This document shows positions 35,835-45,940 of a stretch of 64,000 nucleotides of DNA, piece by piece. Within the stretch, counting starts at the first letter, position 1, and each line of letters begins with the position of its first letter. The position numbers were made by a program, and so were the translations under genes. Source of the DNA: Lojkania enalia (lineage: Eukaryota; Ascomycota; Dothideomycetes; Pleosporales); contig ML986649.1 in the NCBI GenBank assembly GCA_010094045.1, positions 171,437 through 235,436 of the forward strand. The letters are read 5' to 3'. The notes under the pieces are model-generated. The model was given only the letters and a program-made list of their open reading frames with translations, was not told the DNA's origin and ran no database searches.

Positions 35835-38059
35835 CTAAGCCGTGAAGAGGCCACCACAGCTGTCAACTCTCCAGGACCTGACATTGATTCGCAAATCGTC
35901 TACCCATTGACCACATTCCTCTCTTTTCTGCATCCGATTTCCGGCGCAGTTGTCTTCCTCGTAAAGTCTCAGACAACATGTATCTCCATTATCTGCATTC
36001 AAATCCTCCTCAGCATCATAACCAAAATACAGCGACCAACCCTCTGGGAACGAGCCGCCAAGTCCACCTAGAAAAGCTGGGAGCCCTATCTGCTGGCTTG
36101 CCGTATCAATGACATTGATACACTGTGTATTTTGGGTAATTTTGCCGTTCTCATTCTCCACTAGATTGCCGTGATTGAGAGTATATATTTTAGCTGGATT
36201 TTCGTCGTAGGCAAGCTCGCTACCTTGATCGAGCGGTGTTCTAATATGTAGAATCCACGGTGAAGTGCTTGGTTTAGGCTTTGCAAATTCCGGTACTAGC
36301 TCAACCTCTTCGGGCGCTTGCTGTGTCATGCATGACTGAGCATCTGCGCACACCCGACGAATACCTGTTGGAAGTGTAACGCATACTTGACCTTTTGGAC
36401 AATCGTAACTGAACTCACAAGTGTCACCTGTGAGGTCAAGGAGAGAGGATGAATATTGGACGCAGAATCCAGTGCCCCAGAAGGTGCTTGCGCAGGTGCA
36501 GGTATCGGCATTGGGTCCGACACCACAGGTACTAAATGCGCCGGATTCTCCAGCGAAGAGGCAGCTTGGTTCCGTGCACACACCGTTCTCACAATTTCCG
36601 CTTGCACACTAAAGGCTATATTAGCTTGCAAATGTCCTATAGCAAGACAGGGCAATTGAATACTCACGCTGTGGCCGCAAACACCGCAGTTGAGAGGGTC
36701 AGTGAGACGAAGTTCATTTTCATCGTTGCAAACCTTTGGGCAGATTATAGAGGTTGCAGATCCAACTACAGGAAGTTGTTTATGCATCCATCCAGTCATG
36801 ACTTCAACCCCAAAGTTTGCGAAAACAGAAGCGACCAGACTTGCCACACTCTTCTTCCCGGTAATTAACTCTTTTGCGACATGACTTGGTGTAGTGAATT
36901 TTTTCATTATCTGTTTAGTCATGCTCTCTTGGAACTCTTTGAACAAACGGTCCTTGTATAGCTTCTTTTGAGCCGGACCTAACCCCGCTGCTGTGAACTC
37001 TTTACAAACAATATCCTGGACGTTAACGAAGATCTCTTCGACCCAATCTTCTCGCTCAATCCACCATACACCCGAACTAATGCCATCTGCTGTTTTGCGC
37101 GAGGAAATCTTTTGGATGAACTCAAGCAGCTTCATGATATCGATGTCACTCCGTCGCGCAAGCTTGGTCCAATCGACAGGCGGAACTTCGGCACGCTCCT
37201 GTATGCTTCCGGACCTCAATACCTCGATTGACTTAGCTTCTATATCCAAGCAGTCTTTCGATTCCTCACCGATAGCTGAGGCACTGACACCGGTGCATAG
37301 AAACGAAACCGTGACCAGCAAAAAGCAGAGTACTTTCAGGAAACTAATATTGACTCTAGTCCCTGCGCCAGTAAATTGAGAAACTGATGAAGAGAGCGTT
37401 GAAGTAGGGGTACTAGCAGGGGGCGTATTGAATGAGAACCCTGCTGTGTTATTAAACGACTTAGGAACTGAGGTCGTAGTCGCCGTCAATAACTTAATGG
37501 GGTCCTCAGCCAAGCTAGAAAGTGAAGTCTCGGATGAAGACCCAACAGTATTATCGGATGAAGTAGAGGCGAGATGAGGCGTAGTCCCTGTCGACAACCA
37601 AGTAGTATCATCGGCCGAGCTTGGGGCTGAGTGGATCGTCATCTCTGACAGCAGCCAAGTGATGCTTTGAGTTGAACTAGAAATTGTATATGCCATATTA
37701 TCTAGTGGTAGTATGGTGGTATTGAAAGGTGATATCCCCGTGCAAGTATCATTGGCCAGGACGACGGAGCTGTTCATCCCCGAAGAAGAGCTAACTAACG
37801 AGAATCCGCAATCTTTTGACATAGCTTTCTTATGAATACTTCTTTGCTCGTTTTCATCTTCAGACCATTCTGTCATAAAAACGTACTCCGGCTCATTACC
37901 GCATACAATGCCATTGTTGCAGGAGAGCGTATCTCCCTGGGTGGTGCAGGTTGAGTTCGGGAACTCATTAAGAAGGTAGCAGTCAGACCCCGTACAAGTC
38001 AAATTATATGACCAGAACTCGTCGCAAATTGCGAAGTAGCTCTTCCAGGAATTAACCAT
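35835..38059 (-). CDS. Cys-rich single-pass membrane protein of unknown function
   Basis: Two exons, 36668-38059 and 35835-36608, joined over a 59-nt intron (GTGAGT..TTTAG); 721 residues. The first ATG in frame (38059) is used. The order is a Cys-containing N-terminal domain (CDEFWSYNLTCTGSDC), a Ser/Thr-rich stalk, a hydrophobic segment near residues 238-260 (VLCFLLVTVSFLCTGVSASA), then a helical domain. The intron falls inside an EGF-like Cys cluster (CGVCGHSCASGNCENGVC), and the protein ends in a domain with paired Cys (DTCCLRLYEEDNCAGNRM) and WRVDSCGG. There is no N-terminal signal peptide, so either the internal segment is a signal anchor or the true protein begins there and the front belongs to another transcript. 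I do not recognise the family. Confidence 0.75.
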
Positions 38060-40079
38060 GGTATCACGGTTGAAATGGAAAGTATCTGGATGTAGAGACG
38101 ATAACAAGAATTCAATTTTGGGTCGACAAGGGTAGAACACTTAAATTATATCTTTTTGATTGTTCATTCAACGGCTCTGAGCTTTCGTGACAATTCGGAA
38201 CGCCTTATTTGAGGGATCATACGACGCTTTTATTGTTTCCCTACCGAAATTCTTGGAAAGGGTTGCTTCTAGAGATTTTCTAGCCTAGCTTTTTTCAGGA
38301 GAACAGTCTTTGACCTCGTTAGCCTTTCTCTCATATTTGCATATCAAAAGATCCGATTTTGCTGTCACATGGTTATGATATGATCTGCTCGGTTGAATGG
38401 AAATGGCCTGTTGTAAGACTATGATCTGGAGAGATATGAACAATGAATTTAACTGCGTTGAATATCCAGGCTTTAGAAAGTTTCCTAGCTTCTACCGCCA
38501 GCGAACGAGATCACATGTGGTGCTGAGGGGGCTTAGTGGTGTTACAAATCTCATTGGTCCTTGAACATTCAGCTCGTTAAGTTGGCTCAGCCGCATCCTT
38601 GGCCCGCGAAACTTAGATCAATTTAGGGCGGATAAGACAAGCTAGCAAGACCAAAATGGGTATAAACGAATATTTTGCGTCAATATCAGGAGACAGTATA
38701 GTAAATTCATCGCCTGAAAGGGCTAAGGCTCGTAAGACCAGGGTCCAGACCGCGAGTGGTGAATTCCCCTCAAAAACGCCAAGATAAGGTGCACTGTTTG
38801 CGATTCCATTACGAATTGGCACATATTTCAGAGCAAGTGACATGACTGGGTTTATGGAGATGGGCGCCCTAAATTTTATTTTCGAACCAATCTTAACCAC
38901 TCACAAATTCACGCGACAGGAAATGAATAAATGCATTACGCGGCTCATGAGGCATCCTCGGTCTACAGAGATATTCTGTTAAGTACTGCTTAACATGATA
39001 TGAGTCTGCTGCAGGATTATACCATTCCAGTCACTTATGCCAGTGCAAATTGGTGCAATGTTTGCTTTATCTATACTACTCTCGGTTACAGGCAATTTCG
39101 CCGTTAGCCTATCTCGCTATATCCAAGTCGAGCTACCTAGATGCATATGAAGCCCCGGTCGGCCGAGTCACCTGTAGATAAGACGTGAGCGTATTAACAT
39201 TAGTGGCAAGCAATTGGATAGGAGACCGAATCCGGTACCACAAGCTCGATGCGATACTTCTTGACCTTGTCCGTAAGCCTTTTCGACACCTCGATCCGTT
39301 AGTCGACCAGTTGGCAACGGCGGCAAGTTTCCTAGAAACCGCATTTTCTCCCAAAATTCAGGACAATACAGACATCAACGCAGACACCATCTATGCTATT
39401 GAGTAGTTTCCAGGGGTTTTAAAGTTAACGTCTACCGTCAAGCATTGGTCAATCCGCCTTAGATTATCAACTCAGTAGGCCTTATCTTCTGAGAGCGAGC
39501 TAGCTTCATTACTACGATATCAAGTATAGATGTTTTAGATCATTAAGTCATTGCTATCTCAGTACGATATCTAATCACGTTCTTGATCCTTGGAGGGAAA
39601 TTAGTCTGAACAGCTGAACATATTAACTTACAACGAGACGTGGCCTCGCTCTCAGCTCATGTATGTCCATTCTGCATGTACTAATTCAGCAGTAATCCAT
39701 GTATCACTGGGTAAACTCTGACACTTACAACATTTTTGGCTCGGGATCTTTATCGCTACCTACAACCGAGTGAGAAATTTGAAAGGCAAGTGCCGCTGAT
39801 TGCACAAAACTTGCCGTTAGGCTGAACAGTGTGCGTTGGCCGGTTTCGTTGAATTATTCGAAATATAGAGTTATATGACTAAGAATTCCTATTTCACGGT
39901 AACGTACTAGATCAACGAGTCTGGCACTTCATCAAGATTTTTGACTTTACATGTGAATAATACTACCACGGTAGTAGCAATTACAATAACACATCATTAA
40001 TAGATAGATAACGTACGAGTTAACCTATCTACACGTTCTTAAGTTATTGCCAGTCTAGCTTCAGGTTCTACAGTGCTCT
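38060..40079. other. Intergenic, no supported gene
   Basis: Two short frames (38613-38900 minus; 39185-39406 plus) look protein-like by composition but have no motif, context or splice partners. Possibly fragments. Confidence 0.4.
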
Positions 40080-41560
40080 TGGTACGGCACATCAGCTCCA
40101 CCGCGCTGCCTATCTTCCCGGTTCTCCTCCGCTAGGTGGATATCAACACTGGCTTGAGCAACTGTCTCTGAGCCCTAAGCTTTTATTAAAATCCCTCGCC
40201 CCTGTGTATACTTCTTGCGCTTCCTACGCTATAAGATAGCCTCATTTGCTCTCTAAAACTGATCAACCTGCTAACGCAACAGTTCCCCAGAATATATCAT
40301 CTTCTCAGTGCCCTTAGCCAGTTGATTAATCTATTTAACCGTAGAACAAGATAAGGTATTTCGGTGTCTCTGAATTCTATCCTGAATTAGGGTCGTTTAA
40401 AAGCCCAATTTAGTTACGTCGGTTATTGTTTTCGATTGCCACTGAATGTTATTATTAGCTTGAGGTAACGGCGTTCGAAGCTTAATATTAAGCCATAATA
40501 GTACCGAATCTAGATTTAATAGGATTAAGCTAGTACCTCGATAGCTAGCTTAAATATTACCCTCCGCAATGGAGGCTTTATAGGCTGCCTTATATAGTGG
40601 TAGGAATTTGATTTTAGCGACGTGGTGGACAACCTTACGGATTAGATTCTCAACATGGCGGGTATAGGCCTTCTTCAATGGCGAGAAGTAGCCTATATTA
40701 GGTTGGCATAGTAGATGCAATAAATGCGCTAGCATACAGAGTATAATATGTAGTAAGAGGCGAATCTTGTCTCAGGAGGGGAGATGAGGAGCTGAACTGG
40801 TTGATTGAAGATGACCAATGGGCCATATTTATGTACATGAAAAAGGGTATATTAGCTGATATCCAGCGTGATATCCGGCGTGATATCGACCGGGATATAG
40901 TACGTCGATATCTGATACAGCTCGGCAGACTAGCCAAAATCTCCATAACATAATAATATTCTTCTCCCTACAAAGCCTTTGATATTCAAGAGACTAATAG
41001 CTTTTTAGCTATATAGGATTAGTAGCTATCGTACGCCTACTATACGATCCTTTATATATCTGTCAAATGTTCCAGCCACTTAATACTAAACTTATTCGTT
41101 ATCTAGCTATTTTTGCACTTACACTATATAGAGGTGGCACTGGCCTGCGAAGATATTTAAAGCTGGAATAACCTTGTTGCAAACGCTGATACCCTGGATT
41201 ATTATAGCCTATTCTCGATTGTCTGACCGTATAGCCTTCAGCCTATTACGTCCCTCTAATCCAGAAATAATCTTACCAGTTGATATCACACCCATCTAAA
41301 AACCTGTCTCGTCGGAATTATAGGTATCTTCATCCACAATGCCGTGCTTGCATTCATGTTCTATACAAAGTTGAACTATAACCTGATAATCTCAGGATCC
41401 TCGCATAGAGCTCACTAGTGACTATGCTGTCGATTAAATCGAGTATTGAGCTCAGGTGTCCGTTTGATAAAGTTGTGTTACCAGTTTTTACCGGCCTAGC
41501 CTGCAGCGCGGCAGCCAGTAATTGATTGATTAGCTATATCACATGCAGCATTCAGCCGAG
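40080..41560 (-). mobile_element. Pogo/Fot1-type DNA transposon relic, interrupted by a solo LTR
   Basis: Minus-strand reading from 41.5 kb gives KNW, FIKRTPEL, TRFNRQH and ALCEDPEII (end of the CENP-B-type DNA-binding region). Then comes GIVDEDTYNSDETGF with MGVIST, the first catalytic Asp block of the DDE domain. After the inserted LTR it resumes with TLCMLAHLLHLLCQPNIGYF, GYFSPLKKAY and FLPLYKAAYKASIAEGNI. The tail has NQLAKGTEKM, ELLR, QVDQF and RRKRKK. Many stops replace expected residues, so it is dead. The N-terminal half of the DNA-binding domain and the terminal inverted repeats were not found. In an intact element the enzyme would cut and paste at TA targets. Confidence 0.85.
40749..40950. 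mobile_element. Solo LTR nested in the pogo relic, with 5-bp target duplication
   Basis: 202 bp beginning TGT and ending ACA, flanked on both sides by TAATA (40744-40748 and 40951-40955). The pogo reading (…NII | TLCM…) continues across it. About 90 percent identical by eye to the LTR at 63734-63937; most differences are G/A or C/T transitions. It carries GATATC palindromes at 12-bp steps, one already mutated to GATATA. Recombination between the two LTRs of a full element usually leaves such a solo copy. Confidence 0.85.
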
Positions 41561-41728
41561 GTGCAAATATTTTTATTTTTTATTTTTTTATAAAAAAAAT
41601 ATGAATCAAGAATATATTAAATAATAGTTAATTCCTCTAGCTTGGTAGGCCATTTTAAATTGTCCTCGCAATCGTGTTAGGAAGACCTATCGGCATATCG
41701 ATCAAATAGTGGACTTTATAGGAGGTCT

Positions 41729-41864
41729 GTCGCGTACCAGGCAGCATCAATTGCTGAGGCAAATATTGATGTATTGAAGGAGGGTAAGTGGCCTGCCTAG
41801 CTAGAGGCTAGCAGTGGCGAGACTATATAGGCCTGAAAACAGACCAACTATAATAGGATAGTAG
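41729..41864 (-). repeat. Dispersed repeat, copy B (inverted relative to 2384-2520)
   Basis: 136 bp matching copy A in reverse complement. It sits just beyond the 5' end of the pogo relic, where the missing N-terminal coding part would have been, so it may be a separate insertion or a linked unit of a composite element. Confidence 0.75.
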
Positions 41865-42559
41865 AAACACGTGACAATATTATGAGCTGCTGCAGCGTCG
41901 CGTACGCTATAGAATTAATTTTTTAATACCTGAGATAGCAAATGATATTCTCAATTCCTAATGGATTGAATTGTTACTAGTTTTTTGGTCCATGGCGCTT
42001 CAAATTTGGTAAATCGTGTGCTCTTAGCAAGCTGTCCGGCTTATCCGGTCCATTACTGAAAACCGACGAGTTGGGTGTGAATAATCCACCCAAGCTATTA
42101 GATTCTTACTTGGTTCTAACTTTTGGAATCATAGATAGCCGCGTTGGCAATGGTTCGTCCATATTTGTATTATCAATCTTTCATCTTAATGAAGATAAGT
42201 CCTTTACACATCTATGGGCGCTTTAGCCGATCTGAATGCAGTGTCAGCTTTCAGAATCCATTCGCCTATCACCTGTGCGCCACGCAACTCTTAGATTTGC
42301 ATCTGGTAAAATAACTTACCGCCACAAAATGGAACGTGGACAAATAGAAAGCGCTTCCATACACATGGGCCTTGTCCCCTGCCAGAACAGTCACCAGGAT
42401 GTTTTGTGGCACGAATATTTGACCGGTGAACCTAGGCAGCACTCTTTCAAAGAGAATTTGCGAAGCGATTCGGCTCTTTAAAACAGTCAGAATGTCCATG
42501 GTCCTTTGGACATCGTAAAGCGGCAGAATTATTGCTTGTAATTGCCCCTTCCCGCAAAT
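41865..42559. other. Intergenic, promoter side of second HET gene
   Basis: No gene seen. Confidence 0.5.
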
Positions 42560-44735
42560 ATGGCGTCTGATGGCAAGCCCGCCGCTCTTGGCCGGCAAAA
42601 AAATGAGATTGAAGCGCCATATAAGGACAAGCCCCTACATGAGGAGAAGAAAGAGATCCGGGTGTTACAAGTTCTTCCTTCCTCCGACTTCAATGCCACG
42701 GTCCACGCAACCCTCCACATCTTGTCTTTTGATGATTCGAATCCTATAGCCTATAATGCTTTATCCTACTGCTGGTTACAAGATAAGTCAGACAGGCAGG
42801 TCTCAGAGCTAGAAGCGAAACAGCCTACCATCCTTCTTGATGGCATCACGAAGGATGTCTCCAATAACCTTGAAGCCGCGCTTCGATATATACGAAAGGA
42901 AAGTGAAGAAGTTAGACTTTGGGCCAATGCGGTCTGCATTAATCAAGACGATGACAAAGAGAAAAGTTGGCAAATACAGATGATGGGAGACATATACAGA
43001 GGTGCTGAGCTAGTCATCGTTTGGCTTGGAAGAGAAAGTGAGGATTCGGATTTGGCGATGGATGCTTGTGCAGACTGGGGAGGTCACCATCTAGAGACAC
43101 ATTCCAACCACCATCACCTGTACATCTACAGAGATATAGTGAATTTCAACAGACCGAAATGGCTGGCGGTTCAAAACCTCTTCGCACGCATGTATCGGAA
43201 GCGGCTATGGATCTACCAAGAGATTCAGCTGGCAAGAAACATTGTAGTGAAGTGTGGTCGCAAGGAAGTGGAATGGGAGAAGTTCGCCGGCTTAGATAAG
43301 GCTTGGACACAGATTTATCGAAAGAAGATAGCTTTGCGAAAAGAGCTACCCGCTACGGTCTGGGATATTGTAGAGAACTGTGGATTACACGAGAATCAAG
43401 CAGAATGACGAAAGTTTCTTTCGGATTGTACGCAGTACAGCGAGTCAGGAATGTTCAAATCCAAAAGACATGATGTATGCGGTTCTAGACCTTGCCAAAG
43501 ACGTGGACAAGTATCCTGAACCCAACTACTCCAAGAACATTGAAGATGTGTATATCGACTTCGCTAGGAGCTATATTAAACATACTGGCAGTCTGGAATG
43601 GCTTAATGAGGCGAGCTGTCGACTGTATGCTCAAACCGAGCTTTCTAAACAATTGCCATCTTGGGTTCCGAATTGGATGATCCCGGGCCGAAATGGTATT
43701 ATCTTTAAAAACCACGATGGACTGGAGGATTGGTATTACTCCTCGAGACTTTACAATATTTTCTCGAGGAATCTTATCATTGATGAAAGAGGATTGGCTG
43801 AGATTTCTCGAGAGATAGAACTGAGTAAAGCTGACGATCACCGCTGGGGCTCCCATCATACTGATGAAGAGGAAGATTTCAATCCAGCCCCATCTCACCT
43901 TCCAATCATTCGGCCTCCCGGCATCAGATGCGACACCATTTCGAAGGTTGCAACCACAAATATCCTGAGCATGAGCTACAGGCAGATTATGGCATTCATT
44001 GGGAATAATCTAGATGGAAACCATCCAACAGGACTACCACTCTTTAAAGTCCTATACAGGACCTCCCTTATGGGCATATACCCTGTTAATAGGGGCGTGG
44101 GGTCTCTAGATCCGATTGTAGAATCAAATCTCACCTGCGATCTCGCCAAAGGATTCCTGCTTCAAGTTATGCTCGACTATGGCTACCTTCGTGAGATACT
44201 TCCAATAGACTCAGGCCTTGTAGTCCACGGATCATTTGGGAGAGCAGGCATTGAAGCCTATGAATTTGCGTATCCGGGTTATGATATCGATTTCCGCTTC
44301 TTGGATCTAAACCTTAAAAGTGGCTTGGCGAAGAACATCCCCGAGTTTGCGACTTTTCGGTCATTTAGAGCAGCAAGAGCAGCGGACAAGCCGTTAGAAA
44401 AAGGCTTATACTGGTTTTTGATCGATCACTTTCGGCAGCGAGTTAGGGACCAAGTGGCAGATGTGAAACTTTTTATCACGAAGTATGGCTATATCGGCTT
44501 AGCAACCAATCCGAACATCAAGGAGGGTGATATTTTTACCGTTCTGTATGGAGGAAAGACGCCATTTATTTTACGGCAGACCGAATCAAGCAAGTATCAA
44601 AACGGTCCAGAACATATGCTTATGAGCGATGCGTATGTCTACGGTTTAATGGAAGGAGAGGCGGTCAAGCATCAAGACGGCTGGATGCGCGATGATCCAG
44701 AAGAACCCGCGTTTAGATATTTCACTATTGTTTAG
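42560..44735 (+). CDS. HET-domain protein with divergent motifs and a frame break
   Basis: The ATG at 42560 is the first in frame. HET domain blocks are IRVLQVLP, YNALSYCW (the usual following Gly is Leu), LWANAVCINQDDDKEKSWQIQ (usual LWVDALCINQ), MGDIYRGAELVIVWLG and KRLWIYQEIQLARNIVVKCG. After VWDIVEN the frame ends at a TGA (43406-43408). The protein resumes one frame over with NDESFFRIVRS, SNPKDMMYAVLDLAKD and a long C-terminal region to 44735. Removing 43358-43403 (46 nt, donor GTCTGG, acceptor AAGCAG) restores frame and gives 709 residues. The donor is weak and no clear branch site is seen, so a one-base frameshift is equally possible. The expected role is cell death on non-self fusion. 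Confidence 0.8.
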
Positions 44736-45940
44736 GAGTGTACTGCGCGTAGCTCATAACTCAGGATGTGACAGCGGGATTCATGAGATTGGGGATAATC
44801 AAATACCGTGCGGACCATACAGCACTTTGTGTCGTATCCAATAATTAATAACCAATCTATAGCCGTGCTCTGTTGAGACTTTTAACCAGCCATTGTGAAC
44901 GGTAAATAAAGTGCTAACACAAATATTTGTTGACTTTGATCTTGCAAAGAAATCCAATAATCTATATTGGCAATTGATGCAGAGCGGGAGCAATAATTTG
45001 GATCTTCTAGGACCCCAATCCTACCCTTCTCCCTATAGCTAGAGCTAATTTCTATTCTACTTTCCCACTCCTAGTTCTTCGTTGCATACTTCTATAAGCA
45101 CGTTCTCCCTACATTGATACATATCAGCGCCCTAAGACGGACAGCTCGCCTATGGGTACGAGAACCGGTGGTATGTAGTGCAGGTCAAGATCTATTTCAG
45201 CTGTTAATTCAGATCTGATGGTCAAACGAGCTCTCAAATATGAATACGAAAAGGAAAGCAAAGTAGGACTCCATAGAGTTCGCTCATCCTATCTCAAACC
45301 CAAAAGACGTTTCCGTAAGTGTCTATGACGACTAGTTTTATTTGACCTCTATTGAATATTACGTGAAAAACTTTTTGGAGAGACATTTTAACATGTCATG
45401 TCCGTTAAAACTATTTTCATAGACGAAAATTCACTTCGGCAACCTTGCGCCCAGTAATTTTTAGTTACATTGTCGTCCCGACTAAATCACCTAGCGTGCC
45501 ATCAAGTCCCCTTTATTTCTCAGTATCATTAGCCTATAGATCAGTTTTTGGGCCCTAGCGATAGTTCCTCTATGCGTCGAGTCTTTCGTTCCTTGTAATT
45601 CCTCAACCCTACAACGGTGGCGATTCTCAGCATCACACCTCGAGCATCTCTTCCAATAGTCGATCTTTTTAGAACGAGTAGCTCGTTCATCGAAGGGCAA
45701 AGTGTTGAACTAAAGGCAAGCAAACGGCTTATATTCTCAATGCTATAGTACTTTGGGTTGTGAAATAGTATATAATAGACTAATTGCTAGGATTTGAGAC
45801 CATACACGGACGAGGAATTAGATTCATAGTACCAGAGAAGTAATGGCACTTGTTCACACTTCAAGAAGAATGCCTACACATCGGATACCCTGAACGCTTT
45901 TTATGAAGATGAGCACCGCCCATGATATTTGGAAAGCATC
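44736..45940. other. Intergenic, no gene seen
   Basis: AT-rich sequence between the second HET gene and the tandem array. Confidence 0.5.

Noticed and set aside
38613..38900. 95-residue minus-strand frame
   Set aside because: Composition looks protein-like but it has no motif, no splice partners and no supporting context.
39185..39406. 73-residue plus-strand frame
   Set aside because: Looks like a fragment of a protein, but no start, domain or neighbour supports a gene.
43370..43403. 34-nt intron in HET gene 2
   Set aside because: Frame would fit but the length is below what spliceosomes usually accept; the 46-nt option or a frameshift is more plausible.
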